A DNA stretch of 64,000 nucleotides, taken from NCBI RefSeq assembly GCF_003063645.1, contig NZ_NESJ01000001.1, positions 186,001 to 250,000 of the forward strand, written 5' to 3'. Origin of the DNA: Limnohabitans sp. 2KL-51. Lineage in GTDB: Bacteria; Pseudomonadota; Gammaproteobacteria; Burkholderiales; Burkholderiaceae_C. Shown here in pieces: positions 46,579 to 56,466 of the stretch (its first letter is position 1; every line of letters starts with the position of its first letter). The translations under genes were made by a program, and so were the position numbers. The notes below the pieces were generated by a model. It did not search any database. It was not told the DNA's origin and saw only the letters and a program-made list of their open reading frames with translations.

Positions 46579-47457
46579 ATGGATCACAAGGCTTCGACAC
46601 TGCGGTCTTCCTCCGCAGTTTTTTTCTCGGTCACCGACGTTGGGCGCAACGGATGGTGGCGTTACATCTTGGGTGCTCTCCTGGTCAAGATGGTGGTTTT
46701 GGTGGCCAGCATCGTGATTTCAACACTGATGTTGCAACAGTCTTTAGGTGCCGTGAGCGAATTTGTGGCCACCCATGTGGATTTCATGCTCTTGATTTTG
46801 GGCACCTGGATGCTTCACGTTTTTTTGCATCGCAGACCCTGGCGGTCCTTGATCACCACCCGCCAAGCCATCTCTTGGCAGCGGATTTTTCAGGGTGCTG
46901 CCGTATGGGGCGTGATCATGCTGTGCTCCGTGGGGATCGAAAGTGTGCTTTTCCCCGGGCGGTACGTTTGGAGTTTTGATGCCCAACGCTGGCTACTTTT
47001 TTCCATGTTGGCCCTGCTGCTGACGCCCATACAGTGCGCAGCGGAGGAGGTGTTTTTCAGGGGCTACTTGCTGCAGGCTTTCGGGCTTATCTCCCGTCAT
47101 CCTCTGGTGGCCGCGTCACTCAGCAGTGTTTTGTTTACCTTGCCTCATTTGGCCAACCCTGAAGTGACTTCAAACGGCATGTTGATCATGGCGGCCGCTT
47201 ATTTCACCATGGGTTTGTTTTTAGCACTGGTCGCTTTGCGTGACGCGCGTCTGGAGCTTTCCATCGGGGCACACACCGCCAACAATTTTTTCTTGATTGT
47301 GTTTTTCGGCTATGAGGATTCGCCACTGCCAACATCGGCCATATTCACGACACAGACTTACGATCCGGTCTTTTCCTTGGTGTCTGTTGTGGTGAGTTCA
47401 TGGGTCTTTTATGCATGGTTTTTTCATCGTGCAAAGTGGCTTACCAAGAGGTCATAG
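46579..47457 (+). CDS. CPBP-family intramembrane glutamic protease
   Basis: A 292-residue polytopic membrane protein. The CPBP/Abi motifs are E-E-V-F-F-R-G, F-T-L-P-H and H-T-A-N-N-F-F, which supply the catalytic Glu and His residues in the bilayer. The frame starts with a TTG at 46561; ATG 46579 is more likely. Bacterial CPBP proteins process prenylated or signal peptides, or confer bacteriocin immunity; no bacteriocin gene is near, so its role is unknown. Confidence 0.88.
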   Translation: MDHKASTLRSSSAVFFSVTDVGRNGWWRYILGALLVKMVVLVASIVISTLMLQQSLGAVSEFVATHVDFMLLILGTWMLHVFLHRRPWRSLITTRQAISWQRIFQGAAVWGVIMLCSVGIESVLFPGRYVWSFDAQRWLLFSMLALLLTPIQCAAEEVFFRGYLLQAFGLISRHPLVAASLSSVLFTLPHLANPEVTSNGMLIMAAAYFTMGLFLALVALRDARLELSIGAHTANNFFLIVFFGYEDSPLPTSAIFTTQTYDPVFSLVSVVVSSWVFYAWFFHRAKWLTKRS

Positions 47458-47546
47458 CCTTTGCTTGTAAACCTCGGGAAATCCAGCATCAGCGAGAGTC
47501 AGTTTGAAGTCAGGAGTGCGGTAGACTGATTACAGGAGAACCCCAC

Positions 47547-49229
47547 ATGAACCTGAACCCCGTTTGGCTCAAGAGTTACCCCGAAGGCGTGCCGGCTGAC
47601 ATCGACCCCAGCCAGTACAGTTCGTTGGTCGGCTTGCTCGAAGAGAGTTTTTCCAAATTCGCCGATCGCACTGCCTACAGCTTTATGGGCAAGGAACTGA
47701 GCTTCGCCCAAACCGACCAGGAAAGCTTGGGTCTGGCGGCTTACTTGCAATCGTTGGGCCTGAGCAAAGGCGATCGCGTCGCAGTCATGATGCCCAATGT
47801 GCCGCAGTACCCGGTGACGGTGGCGGCCATATTGCGGGCAGGTTTGGTAGTGGTCAATGTCAACCCGTTGTACACCGCCCGTGAACTGGAGTACCAGCTC
47901 AAGGACTCGGGGGCCAAGGCAATTGTCATCATCGAGAACTTTGCCGCCACCCTTGAAAAGTGCATCGCACAAACCCCCGTGCAGCATGTGATTTTGGCAG
48001 CCATGGGTGACCGGCTGGGCCTGCTCAAGGGCAGCTTGGTCAATTACGTGGTGCGCAACGTCAAAAAAATGGTGCCTGCCTTTCGCCTGCCCCAGGCGGT
48101 GCGCTTCAACGACGCTTTGTCCAAAGGGCGTCAACAAGCTTTTCGCAAGCCCGAGTTGACAGCCGATGACATCGCGGTGCTGCAGTACACAGGCGGCACC
48201 ACCGGCGTGTCCAAAGGTGCGGTACTGCTGCACAGCAACGTCATTGCCAACGTTTTGCAGTCTGAGGCCTGGAACGCGCCCGTCATGAAGCGCATCCCGG
48301 CAGGCGAGCAGCCCACCAGTGTGTGTGCTTTGCCGCTTTACCACATCTTCGCTTTCACGGTGAACATGATGCTGGGTCTGCGCATGGGCGGCAAGACCAT
48401 CCTGATTCCCAATCCGCGTGATCTGCCCGCGGTGCTTAAGGAGTTGTCCAAGCACACCTTTCACAGCTTCCCGGCCGTGAACACCTTGTTCAATGGCTTG
48501 GCCAACCACCCAGATTTCAACACGGTTAACTGGTCCAACCTGAAAGTGTCTTTGGGCGGCGGCACGGCTGTCACGCCCAACGTGGCCAAACTCTGGCTGG
48601 AGAAAACCGGCTGCCCCATTTGCGAAGGTTATGGCTTGTCCGAGACCAGTCCATCGGCCAGTTGCAACCCGACCACCAGCACAGAGTTCACCGGCACCAT
48701 CGGCGTGCCCTTGCCCGGGACCTGGATGAAGCTGCTGGACGACGACGGGCAGGAAGTGACCGAAGTGGGGCAGCCCGGCGAGATCGCCATCAAAGGCCCT
48801 CAGGTGATGGCCGGTTACTGGCAGCGCCCGGATGAAACAGCCAAGGTCATGACCGCCGACGGCTACTTCAAGTCGGGCGACGTCGGCATTGTGGATGCGC
48901 GGGGATTCTTCAAAATTGTTGACCGCAAGAAAGACATGATTCTGGTCAGTGGCTTCAACGTCTACCCCAACGAGGTCGAGGAAGTCGCTTCGGCTTGTCC
49001 GGGTGTGCTGGAATGCGCGGCCATTGGTGTGCCCGACGAGAAAACCGGTGAGACCGTGAAGCTGGTGGTGGTCAAGAAGGACCCCGCCTTGACCGCTGAG
49101 CAAATCATGGCCTATTGCCGAGAGAACATGACCGCTTACAAGCAGCCTCGGGTGATCGAGTTCCGCTCCGAGTTGCCTAAAACGCCTGTGGGCAAAATCT
49201 TGCGGCGCGAGTTGCGCGATAAAGCTTGA
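47547..49229 (+). CDS. fadD: Long-chain fatty acid-CoA ligase
   Basis: A 560-residue adenylate-forming ligase. The P-loop Y-T-G-G-T-T-G-V-S-K-G is preceded by the FadD-typical N-terminus (W-L-K-S-Y-P-E-G-V-P). G-Y-G-L-S-E-T-S-P follows, and the C-terminus has K-D-M-I-L-V-S-G-F-N-V-Y-P-N-E-V-E plus P-V-G-K-I-L-R-R. It activates exogenous fatty acids for beta-oxidation. ACAGGAGAA precedes ATG 47547, and a strong terminator follows. Confidence 0.93.
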   Translation: MNLNPVWLKSYPEGVPADIDPSQYSSLVGLLEESFSKFADRTAYSFMGKELSFAQTDQESLGLAAYLQSLGLSKGDRVAVMMPNVPQYPVTVAAILRAGLVVVNVNPLYTARELEYQLKDSGAKAIVIIENFAATLEKCIAQTPVQHVILAAMGDRLGLLKGSLVNYVVRNVKKMVPAFRLPQAVRFNDALSKGRQQAFRKPELTADDIAVLQYTGGTTGVSKGAVLLHSNVIANVLQSEAWNAPVMKRIPAGEQPTSVCALPLYHIFAFTVNMMLGLRMGGKTILIPNPRDLPAVLKELSKHTFHSFPAVNTLFNGLANHPDFNTVNWSNLKVSLGGGTAVTPNVAKLWLEKTGCPICEGYGLSETSPSASCNPTTSTEFTGTIGVPLPGTWMKLLDDDGQEVTEVGQPGEIAIKGPQVMAGYWQRPDETAKVMTADGYFKSGDVGIVDARGFFKIVDRKKDMILVSGFNVYPNEVEEVASACPGVLECAAIGVPDEKTGETVKLVVVKKDPALTAEQIMAYCRENMTAYKQPRVIEFRSELPKTPVGKILRRELRDKA

Positions 49230-49265
49230 TGTTGCGCTGACCGGATGCGCCGGGGCTGAGTTTGG

Positions 49266-49293
49266 CGGCCACAAGTTTTCTTGTGGCCGTTTT
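49266..49293 (+). terminator. Intrinsic terminator after fadD
   Basis: CGGCCACAAG, TTTT loop, CTTGTGGCCG gives a perfect ten-pair stem followed by TTTT, 36 bp past the fadD stop. Confidence 0.92.
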
Positions 49294-49336
49294 CAATTTG
49301 TCGCCTATTTCTGACGAACAGAATAAAGGATGATCC

Positions 49337-50098
49337 ATGGCGGTGATCGGCATCATGAGTGCCCTGCACGAAGAATTGTCAGCTGTGCTGGCCGATATGC
49401 CCGAAGAGCAGCGGGTGGTGGTGGCGGGGCGCGACTTCTGGCTGGGTCACTGGCAAGGCCATGCGGTCGTGGCGGTGCTCTCGCGCATCGGCAAAGTGGC
49501 GGCGGCCACCACCGCCACGGTGATGCTGGAGCGCTTTGGGGTGGATGCGCTGGTGTTCACCGGCGTGGCGGGCGGATTGGGTTCGGGGGTGCGCGTGGGC
49601 GATGTGGTGGTGGCCAGCGGCTTGGTTCAGCACGACATGGATGCCTCGCCACTGTTTCCTAGGCACGAGGTCCCGCTGTATGGCCGGGCTCTTTTTGAGG
49701 CCGATGCCGCTTTGTCGTTGCAATTGACCGAGGCCACGCAGCAGGTGCTGCAGGCGGCTGAGCGGCATTTGGGCCCTGACACCTTGGCCCAGTTTCAGCT
49801 GAGTTCGCCCAAGGTGCACCAGGGCTTGATCGTCAGCGGTGATCGCTTTGTCTCGACCAGCGCTGAAAGTCAGGCGCTTCGCGAATCCTTGCCAGAGGCT
49901 TTGGCGGTGGAGATGGAGGGCGCGGCGGTGGCGCAGGTTTGCTTGGACTATGGTGTGCCGTTTGCGGCTGTGCGCACCATCTCAGACCGCGCAGACGACA
50001 TGGCGCACACCGATTTCAATCGATTCATTCGTGATGTGGCCAGCCGTTACAGCCGGGCCATTTTGTCGCAGTGGTTGGCTAAACGCACACCCGCTTGA
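49337..50098 (+). CDS. mtnN: 5'-methylthioadenosine/S-adenosylhomocysteine nucleosidase
   Basis: A 253-residue nucleoside phosphorylase-fold enzyme that cleaves MTA and SAH to adenine plus thioribose products. F-T-G-V-A-G-G-L, the purine/ribose motif A-V-E-M-E-G-A-A-V-A and catalytic Asp in R-T-I-S-D-R-A-D are present. AAAGGA lies before ATG 49337. It converges on corA with only seven bases between stops. Confidence 0.92.
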   Translation: MAVIGIMSALHEELSAVLADMPEEQRVVVAGRDFWLGHWQGHAVVAVLSRIGKVAAATTATVMLERFGVDALVFTGVAGGLGSGVRVGDVVVASGLVQHDMDASPLFPRHEVPLYGRALFEADAALSLQLTEATQQVLQAAERHLGPDTLAQFQLSSPKVHQGLIVSGDRFVSTSAESQALRESLPEALAVEMEGAAVAQVCLDYGVPFAAVRTISDRADDMAHTDFNRFIRDVASRYSRAILSQWLAKRTPA

Positions 50099-50105
50099 TT
50101 GGGCG

Positions 50106-51092
50106 TTATTTGAGCCAACCGCGCCTGCGGAAATACCACATGGGCACCACGGCGCTGGCGGCCATCAGCGCCAATGCATAGGGGTAACCCCATTTTTGGG
50201 ACAGCTCGGGCATGTACTGGAAGTTCATGCCGTACAAGCTGGCGATCAAGGTGGGCGGCAGAAGCGCCACGCTGGCCACCGAGAAGATCTTGATGATTTT
50301 GTTCTGGTTGATGTTGATGAAACCGACGGTGGCGTCCATCAAGAAGTTGATCTTGTCGAATAAAAATGCCGTGTGCGAGTCGAGCGAGTCGATGTCGCGC
50401 ATGATCTGTCGTGCGTCTTCAAACTGTTCGGCATTCAGCATTTTGGAGCGCATCATGAAACTCAGGGCGCGGCGCGTGTCCATTACATTGCGGCGGATGC
50501 GGCCGTTCATGTCTTCTTGCCGTGCAATCGCGCCCAGCACTTCACTGGCCATGGCGTCCGTCACGTCACCGGAGAGCACGGTGTTGCCCACTTTTTCGAG
50601 TTGGTCGTATATGCCTTCGAGCGTGTCGGCCGAATATTCGGCGTCGGCGTCAAACAGTTTGAGCAGCACATCCTTGGCGTCTTCGATCAGTCCGGGTGCC
50701 CGCCGTGCACGCATGCGCAAAAGGCGAAACACCGGCACGTCCTCGTCGTGGATTGAAAAAAGCACGCCCTGGCTCTTCAGGTCGGCGTTGTGCTGGTTCA
50801 AGATGAAAGCGCAGCGCACAGTGCGGGGCTCGTCATCGTCGGCGATCAAGAAGTCCGAGCGGATGTGCAACTCGCCGTTGTCCTCTTCGTAAAACCGTGC
50901 GGACTCTTCGATGTCCTCGTCCATCGCGTCTTCGGGGATGAAAAGACCAAAGTATTGTTTGATCCAGCGTTTTTCTTCCAGCGTGGGGGACTCCAGGTCA
51001 ACCCAGATGGGCTGAAAACGGGAGAGTTCTTCCAGCGACTCGATCTCTTCCTGAAAGAGGCGACCGTTGACGAGGGTAAAGATGTTGAGCAT
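50106..51092 (-). CDS. corA: Magnesium/cobalt transporter CorA
   Basis: A 328-residue CorA. A long cytoplasmic alpha/beta and helical funnel is followed by two C-terminal helices; the selectivity motif Y-G-M-N-F lies at the end of the first, and a basic C-terminus R-R-R-G-W-L-K faces the cytoplasm. Probably a homopentameric Mg2+ channel in the inner membrane. Confidence 0.94.
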   Translation of the reverse strand: MLNIFTLVNGRLFQEEIESLEELSRFQPIWVDLESPTLEEKRWIKQYFGLFIPEDAMDEDIEESARFYEEDNGELHIRSDFLIADDDEPRTVRCAFILNQHNADLKSQGVLFSIHDEDVPVFRLLRMRARRAPGLIEDAKDVLLKLFDADAEYSADTLEGIYDQLEKVGNTVLSGDVTDAMASEVLGAIARQEDMNGRIRRNVMDTRRALSFMMRSKMLNAEQFEDARQIMRDIDSLDSHTAFLFDKINFLMDATVGFININQNKIIKIFSVASVALLPPTLIASLYGMNFQYMPELSQKWGYPYALALMAASAVVPMWYFRRRGWLK

Positions 51093-51248
51093 GGCGAATC
51101 CGAAAAATGGCCAGGTGCCAAAGGTTCAAAGGGGCGGCGAAGGGGTATTTCTGCAGCTTTCGAACGATGGGCTCATGCTCAAGGCGTTCGAAAGCTACCG
51201 ACTCGGGGTAGTTTCCACGGCTATGTGTCTCCAGAATGAATCGGCGGA

Positions 51249-52487
51249 TTATCGCACCGGATGTTCCAATGTGGGGCTTAGAAAAGACAGGATTTCATCG
51301 GCGCGTGCCTGCACGTCGGCTTGTCCCAGGGCTAACAGCGCAGCGATGAAGCCCGGCTCGAACAGCAAATAGCTGGCCAGTGCTGCACCACTCCCGCGCA
51401 GGGCGCCCAGCCCCTCCAGCACCCGAAGAATGGGCCGGGGCAGCGCGTGGGCGTGGTCTTGTGCCAAGGCGTCGAGCGAGGCGCTGGGCTGCAGTGTCAA
51501 GACCTGAACCTGGCGCAGGGGCAGGCCAGCGCGGATCGCCTCGGGTAGGTGTTCCAAGGCCTGGTTGACGCGTTCGATCTGCTCCACATCGGCCTCAAGG
51601 GTGTCGTGGAATACGCTGGCCAGGGCGTGGCCAGCGATGGTGCCCAAGGAGGGACGTCCTGTGGTGTGGGCTGAAGCCACCAAGTTGGCGCGTGGCGGTT
51701 GGCTCACGCCAATCGCCAAAATCCGGTCGGCCCCGAGTTGCACCGCCGAGGACAAGGGTGAGATCTGGCGCATCGAGCCGTCTCCGAAAAACTCCATGCC
51801 GCCGTCCACCCAAAGGGGCGTAGACGGGAAAATGAAGGGGATGGCGCTGGACGCCATCAGGTGTTCGATGGTGATGGGTTGCTGCTCGGCGCGACGGCCC
51901 GGGCGACTCCATGTGATGGGCTGGCCGTCGCGGGTTTGGCAAAACGTCCAATGAATACCGCTTGAATAACTGGACGCTGTGACCGCCAGGGCCTGCAGCA
52001 CGCCGTGGTGCAAGGCCGTGTCGATCCGATCAAGGGCAATCGCCCGGTGTAAGGTGTTGACCAGGGCCAGGCTGTCCATCGCGGCGGCATGGGCGCGGGC
52101 AGAGCGCAGCAAACCCAAAGCGGTGGCCCATCGACTGAACTTGTCCAGCGGGGTCTGGGGCAAGCGGTAAACCGCTTCCGTGCGGATGCTGGTCCAGAAA
52201 TGGGCCAATTCGTCCAGTCCTGCCAAACCATCCATGGCCTTGCTGGCCAAAAATGTGGCGTTCAAGGCACCTGCGGAGGTGCCCGCCAGCACCTGAAACG
52301 GGAAGGCTTTTGAACAGCCAGCCTGGTGACTCAACAATTGGCCAATGGCCTGCAGCGCCCCCGCTTGATAAGCGGTTCGCGCACCGCCGCCCATCAGAAC
52401 CAGCCCCAGCATGGGGTGCGGATGCGCAGACCGGTGAGCTTCAGGGGCCGACATTGGCCGGGCGGTCGTCAAGGGGTCAATGTGCAT
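51249..52487 (-). CDS. Patatin-like phospholipase
   Basis: A protein of about 412 residues with a patatin domain: oxyanion segment G-G-G-A-R-T-A-Y, nucleophile elbow G-T-S-A-G and the D-G-G dyad Asp. Note R-T rather than the usual R-G after the glycine-rich loop. It should hydrolyse acyl esters of lipids. The frame is open to 52628; starts at 52547, 52487 and 52454 are all possible and none has a good ribosome site. I give 52487 as a compromise. It is divergent from the MFS gene. Confidence 0.85.
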   Translation of the reverse strand: MHIDPLTTARPMSAPEAHRSAHPHPMLGLVLMGGGARTAYQAGALQAIGQLLSHQAGCSKAFPFQVLAGTSAGALNATFLASKAMDGLAGLDELAHFWTSIRTEAVYRLPQTPLDKFSRWATALGLLRSARAHAAAMDSLALVNTLHRAIALDRIDTALHHGVLQALAVTASSYSSGIHWTFCQTRDGQPITWSRPGRRAEQQPITIEHLMASSAIPFIFPSTPLWVDGGMEFFGDGSMRQISPLSSAVQLGADRILAIGVSQPPRANLVASAHTTGRPSLGTIAGHALASVFHDTLEADVEQIERVNQALEHLPEAIRAGLPLRQVQVLTLQPSASLDALAQDHAHALPRPILRVLEGLGALRGSGAALASYLLFEPGFIAALLALGQADVQARADEILSFLSPTLEHPVR

Positions 52488-52553
52488 GTAAGGGGAGGAA
52501 CGGCTGTGGGTGGCTGGGGGTGTTAGATTCAGCCCATTCTTCTGCATTGTTCC

Positions 52554-53780
52554 ATGACCACCCCCCACTTGACCCCGCGCCGTGAGCGCTGGCTGCTTTT
52601 GACACTGGCTGGCATCCAGTTCACCCACATCCTCGATTTCATGATCATGATGCCGCTGGGGCCGCAGTTCACGGCTTTGTTCGGTATCAGCAACGCCCAG
52701 TTTGGGTTGTTGGTGTCCGCCTACACCTTGTCGGCGGGCTTTTCGGGTTTGATGGCGGCCACCTACATTGACCGTTTCGGCCGCAAACAGTTGCTGCTGA
52801 GCATGTACAGCCTGTTCGGGTTGGCCACGCTCGCTTGCGCCTTTGCCCCCGACTATGTGTGGTTGATGGTGGCGCGTGTGGCTGCAGGTTTGTTTGGCGG
52901 CGTTTTGTCAGCCTTGTCCCAGACCATCGTGGCCGATGTGATCCCCTTCGAGCGACGAGGCCGCGCCATGAGCGTGGTGATGACCTCGTTTTCCGTGTCC
53001 ACCGTGGCAGGTGTGCCGCTGGGCCTGTTTTTGGCGGCGCATTTCAACTGGCATGCGCCTTTTGTGGGCATCGCAGCGCTGGTGGGTTTGCTGGCGCTCG
53101 GGGCTTGGCAAACCTTGCCCCGACTGGATGCGCACTTGTACCACCCCGAAAGGGTGAGCGTTTGGCGCGGCATCGGCCAGGTGCTGGCCGAGCCCAACCA
53201 CCTCAAGGCGTTTGCCGTGTCGGGCTTGATGATGTTCGCAGCTTTCAGCGTCATTCCGTACATCACCATTTACCTGCAGTCCAACGCGGGCATGCAGGCC
53301 GCTGAGGTGCCCTGGATCTACCTGTGCGGCGGCTTGGCAACCTTGCTGAGCGCACGCTATTTTGGCCGCCTCACGGACCGGGTGGGCAAGGTCCGGATGT
53401 TCCAGCGCCTGGCTTTGGCGGTGACCGTGCCCTTGATGGCCACCACGCTTTCGCAAGGGCTACCCCTGTGGGGCTTGCTGGCCATATCGACGCTGTTCTT
53501 CACCGTCATGAGCGGACGCATGATTCCCGGCATGGCGATGATTTCTTCAGCAGTCGAGCCCCGTTTGCGCGGCACGTTCATGACCCTGAATTCGGCCGTG
53601 CAGTCGGCCTCCATGGGCTTGGCCGCATTGGTTGCAGGGCTCATCATCGGGCGCGACGCGCAGGGGCAGCTCACCTTGTATTGGGTGGCGGGCTTGTTGG
53701 GTGTGGTGGCCAGCTTGCTCAGCGTCTGGTTGGCTGGGCATTTGCGCCTGCATGGGGCTCCTGCGCAGGCGGCGGGCTGA
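52554..53780 (+). CDS. MFS transporter
   Basis: A 408-residue twelve-helix major facilitator protein. The loop Y-I-D-R-F-G-R-K-Q after the second helix is motif A, and the first helix has H-I-L-D-F-M-I-M-M-P-L-G-P-Q. This N-terminus is typical of AraJ/DHA1-like exporters. Divergent from the patatin gene; substrate unknown. Confidence 0.9.
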   Translation: MTTPHLTPRRERWLLLTLAGIQFTHILDFMIMMPLGPQFTALFGISNAQFGLLVSAYTLSAGFSGLMAATYIDRFGRKQLLLSMYSLFGLATLACAFAPDYVWLMVARVAAGLFGGVLSALSQTIVADVIPFERRGRAMSVVMTSFSVSTVAGVPLGLFLAAHFNWHAPFVGIAALVGLLALGAWQTLPRLDAHLYHPERVSVWRGIGQVLAEPNHLKAFAVSGLMMFAAFSVIPYITIYLQSNAGMQAAEVPWIYLCGGLATLLSARYFGRLTDRVGKVRMFQRLALAVTVPLMATTLSQGLPLWGLLAISTLFFTVMSGRMIPGMAMISSAVEPRLRGTFMTLNSAVQSASMGLAALVAGLIIGRDAQGQLTLYWVAGLLGVVASLLSVWLAGHLRLHGAPAQAAG

Positions 53781-53945
53781 AAGGTTCAGGGCCCTAGAGT
53801 TCTCAGAGGCGGGTCTGACCATGGCTCAAATTCAACCAATACGATAGCACCAAAATGGGGCTTTGGGGACAAAAGAGCGGGTCTTTACAGGTTTAGTTTT
53901 GGGCGTATTGCTTTTCCATTTTTCGGCGCGCATAGTGGGGTTGAG

Positions 53946-53994
53946 CCACCCCGAAAAGGTGGTTTCAGAGTCCCGCACCAGCGGGGCTTTCCCC
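53946..53994 (+). promoter_or_regulatory. Structured leader upstream of hpf with competing hairpins
   Basis: CCACC/GGTGG (53946-53962) forms one hairpin. CCCGC-ACCA-GCGGG (53972-53985) and GGGG-CTTT-CCCC (53983-53994) share the same G residues and cannot form together. They end 28 bases before the hpf ATG. Whether this region is transcribed is not shown by sequence. Confidence 0.4.
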
Positions 53995-54021
53995 TACCTT
54001 GAATCTATGGAGGCGACGATT

Positions 54022-54351
54022 ATGAATTTAACCATCAGCGGGCACCATTTGGAAGTGACCCCGGCATTGCGCCAGTACGTCACGGGGAAACTTGACCGCA
54101 TCACTCGGCATTTTGATCAGGTGGTCGATGTCAAAGTGCTGCTGACCGTCGAAAAGATGAAGGAAAAGGAAAAGCGCCAGCGCGCAGAGTGCAACATCCA
54201 CGTCAAAGGCAATGACCTGTTTGCTGAAAGCGCCCACGAAGACCTGTACGCCGCAGTGGACGATCTGGTGGATAAGCTCGATCGTCAAGTGGTCAAACAC
54301 AAGGACCGTATGACCGACCACCACCACAGTGCGCCTAAGCGCATGATGTGA
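54022..54351 (+). CDS. hpf: Ribosome hibernation-promoting factor (short HPF)
   Basis: A 109-residue HPF/YfiA-family protein. [16 protein letters not shown] starts the beta-alpha-beta-beta-beta-alpha fold. The C-terminus is a short His/Lys tail, not the dimerisation domain of long HPF. GGAGG eleven bases upstream marks ATG 54022 as the start; the longer frame from 53863 runs through the leader. It binds the 30S decoding region in stationary phase to promote ribosome dimerisation. Followed by a terminator and then ptsN. Confidence 0.93.
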   Translation: MNLTISGHHLEVTPALRQYVTGKLDRITRHFDQVVDVKVLLTVEKMKEKEKRQRAECNIHVKGNDLFAESAHEDLYAAVDDLVDKLDRQVVKHKDRMTDHHHSAPKRMM

Positions 54352-54372
54352 TCGCTTCATTACTTTCTCATC

Positions 54373-54399
54373 AGGGCCGCTGCAAGTGGCCCTTTTTTT
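54373..54399 (+). terminator. Intrinsic terminator after hpf
   Basis: AGGGCC and GGCCCT pair around a nine-base loop and are followed by seven T residues, 22 bp past the hpf stop. It implies ptsN-hprK has its own promoter. Confidence 0.88.
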
Positions 54400-54495
54400 C
54401 GCGTCCTGGGCGGCTTGCCGGCCCGAGCTGTCGCGATCCGGTCGGGCCAGTGACAAAGCCTGTTTTCGGATCGGGTGCATAATCCGGCCTCGACC

Positions 54496-54963
54496 ATGAA
54501 CCGACTCTCATCCATATTGCCTGTTGCCCAAGTTCTTGTGGGGGTGGAAGCCACCAGTAAGAAACGTGCATTCGAAGAAGCCGGACTTCTTTTTGAGAAT
54601 CTGCATGGCTTGTCGCGTGCCTTGGTCACCGACAGCCTCTTCGCCCGCGAGCGTTTGGGCTCCACGGGCCTTGGCCATGGGGTGGCCATTCCGCACGGGC
54701 GCATAAAGGGCCTCAAAGCCCCCATGGCTGCAGTGTTTCAGTTGGCCCAGCCCATTGGTTTTGATGCACCGGACGAGCAACCGGTCAACTTGCTGATCTT
54801 TTTGCTGGTGCCCGAAGCGGCGACCCAGAAGCATTTGGAAATTTTGTCCGAGATTGCCGAGTTGCTCAGCGACACCGCTTTGCGCGAAAGCATCAAAAGC
54901 AGTACGGCCCAGGCAGGTCTGCACCAGCTGATCGCCCAGTGGCAATCGGCTCAAACCGCCTGA
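54496..54963 (+). CDS. ptsN: Nitrogen PTS EIIA component
   Basis: A 155-residue EIIA-Ntr. The phosphorylated His lies in [10 protein letters not shown], preceded by the [13 protein letters not shown] segment. It is the terminal phosphoacceptor of PTS-Ntr, regulating K+ uptake and nitrogen/carbon balance. ATG 54496 is preferred over 54475. hprK follows 25 bp later. Confidence 0.93.
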   Translation: MNRLSSILPVAQVLVGVEATSKKRAFEEAGLLFENLHGLSRALVTDSLFARERLGSTGLGHGVAIPHGRIKGLKAPMAAVFQLAQPIGFDAPDEQPVNLLIFLLVPEAATQKHLEILSEIAELLSDTALRESIKSSTAQAGLHQLIAQWQSAQTA

Positions 54964-54988
54964 ATTCCTTTTCCAAAGCCTGCAGGCG

Positions 54989-55930
54989 ATGAAACCCTCC
55001 GTCATCAGCGCCGATGTCCTTTTTGAGGACCATCGCAAACAACTCAGGTGGCAGTGGCAAGCGGGCTTGGGTGCATCGGAGCGGCGCTTTGACGAGGTCG
55101 CCGTGCGCCAGGCCCGCTCCGGCGCCGACCTGGTGGGTTATCTCAACTACATTCATCCTTACCGCGTCCAGATTTTGGGGCCGCGCGAAGTCGCTTACCT
55201 GACGAACGGTACGCCTGACGACTGCTCACGGCGCATCGCGCGCATCGTGACGCTGGAGCCACCGGTGCTGGTGCTGGCCGACGGTCAAACCGCGCCCGAT
55301 GCCTTGCTGGCCATGTGTGAGCGGGCCCAAATTCCAATGTTTGCTACACAGCAATCCTCGGCCTTTGTGATCGATGTGCTGCGAGCTTATTTGTCCAAAC
55401 ACTTTGCAGATCGCATCACCATGCACGGTGTGTTCATGGACATTTTAGGCATGGGTGTGTTGATCACGGGCGAGTCAGGTCTGGGTAAAAGCGAGCTGGG
55501 CCTGGAGTTGATCTCGCGTGGCAATGGCTTGGTGGCCGACGATGCGGTAGACCTTTACCGCATCAACCAGACCACCATCGAAGCGCGTTGCCCTGATCTG
55601 CTGCAAAACCTGCTGGAAGTGCGCGGCATTGGCCTCTTGGACATCCGCGCTATTTTTGGCGAGACGGCGGTGCGCCGCAAAATGCGGCTCAAACTCATTG
55701 TGCACCTGGTGCGCCGTGAAACCCTGGAGCGTGATTACGAGCGCCTGCCCTCCGAGCCCTTGCGGCAAGACGTGCTGGGCATCCCGGTGCAAAAGGTGGT
55801 GATCCAGGTCATGGCCGGGCGCAACATTGCGGTGTTGGTGGAGGCGGCCGTGCGCAACACCATCTTGCAGATGCGCGGCATCGACACCTACCAGGACTTC
55901 ATCGAGCGCCAGCGCCGCGCCATGGGCTGA
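54989..55930 (+). CDS. hprK: HPr kinase/phosphorylase
   Basis: A 313-residue HprK. Walker A G-E-S-G-L-G-K-S in the C-terminal half is followed by the D-D-A-V-D-L-Y segment and the HprK signature around E-V-R-G-I-G-L-L-D. It phosphorylates HPr on a Ser and also reverses this, linking to the PTS-Ntr chain through ptsN next door. Confidence 0.95.
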   Translation: MKPSVISADVLFEDHRKQLRWQWQAGLGASERRFDEVAVRQARSGADLVGYLNYIHPYRVQILGPREVAYLTNGTPDDCSRRIARIVTLEPPVLVLADGQTAPDALLAMCERAQIPMFATQQSSAFVIDVLRAYLSKHFADRITMHGVFMDILGMGVLITGESGLGKSELGLELISRGNGLVADDAVDLYRINQTTIEARCPDLLQNLLEVRGIGLLDIRAIFGETAVRRKMRLKLIVHLVRRETLERDYERLPSEPLRQDVLGIPVQKVVIQVMAGRNIAVLVEAAVRNTILQMRGIDTYQDFIERQRRAMG

Positions 55931-55950
55931 AAGCTGGGGCAAGCGCCTTT

Positions 55951-56382
55951 TCAGCGGGCGTTGCGGTGCGGGCAGGGCTGTTGCGTGCAGTGGGCGTAAA
56001 GGCTCAGGGCATGGTCGGCGATCACAAAGCCCTTGGCCTGGGCCACGGCTTGCTGGCGCGATTCGATTTCCGCGTCATAAAACTCTTCCACCCGACCGCA
56101 ATCCAGGCACACCATATGGTCGTGGTGCTGGCCTTCGTTGAGCTCGTAAACGGCTTTGCCACTCTCAAAGTGGTTGCGGCTGAGGATGCCCGCTTGCTCG
56201 AACTGGGTCAGCACCCGGTAAACGGTGGCCAAGCCAATGTCGGCGTTGTCCTTGAGGAGTTGACGAAACACATCCTCGGCGGTCATGTGGCGCAGCAAGC
56301 CGTTTTGAAAAACTTCCAGGATTTTCAGGCGCGGCAAGGTGGCTTTGAGGCCGTTGTTTTTCAGTTCGTCGATCTGGCTCAT
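55951..56382 (-). CDS. fur: Ferric uptake regulator
   Basis: A 143-residue Fur. The winged HTH has [10 protein letters not shown] and [10 protein letters not shown]. The metal sites include the [12 protein letters not shown] motif and a C-terminal H-C..C-P-H. It is divergent from bamE, the arrangement usual in beta- and gammaproteobacteria. Confidence 0.96.
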   Translation of the reverse strand: MSQIDELKNNGLKATLPRLKILEVFQNGLLRHMTAEDVFRQLLKDNADIGLATVYRVLTQFEQAGILSRNHFESGKAVYELNEGQHHDHMVCLDCGRVEEFYDAEIESRQQAVAQAKGFVIADHALSLYAHCTQQPCPHRNAR

Positions 56383-56466
56383 GGGCTGTGTGGGTGGGGT
56401 GCCAGTGGCGGTCCTGCGGCAAGGCTGCCGCTACAATGACCAGATCATATCGGCACACCCTCAACC

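Noticed and set aside
53858..53872. CTTTGGGGACAAAA near hpf as a fourth copy of the pnt hairpin repeat
   Set aside because: Only one arm matches; there is no complementary TGTCCCC arm, so it is a chance or half match.
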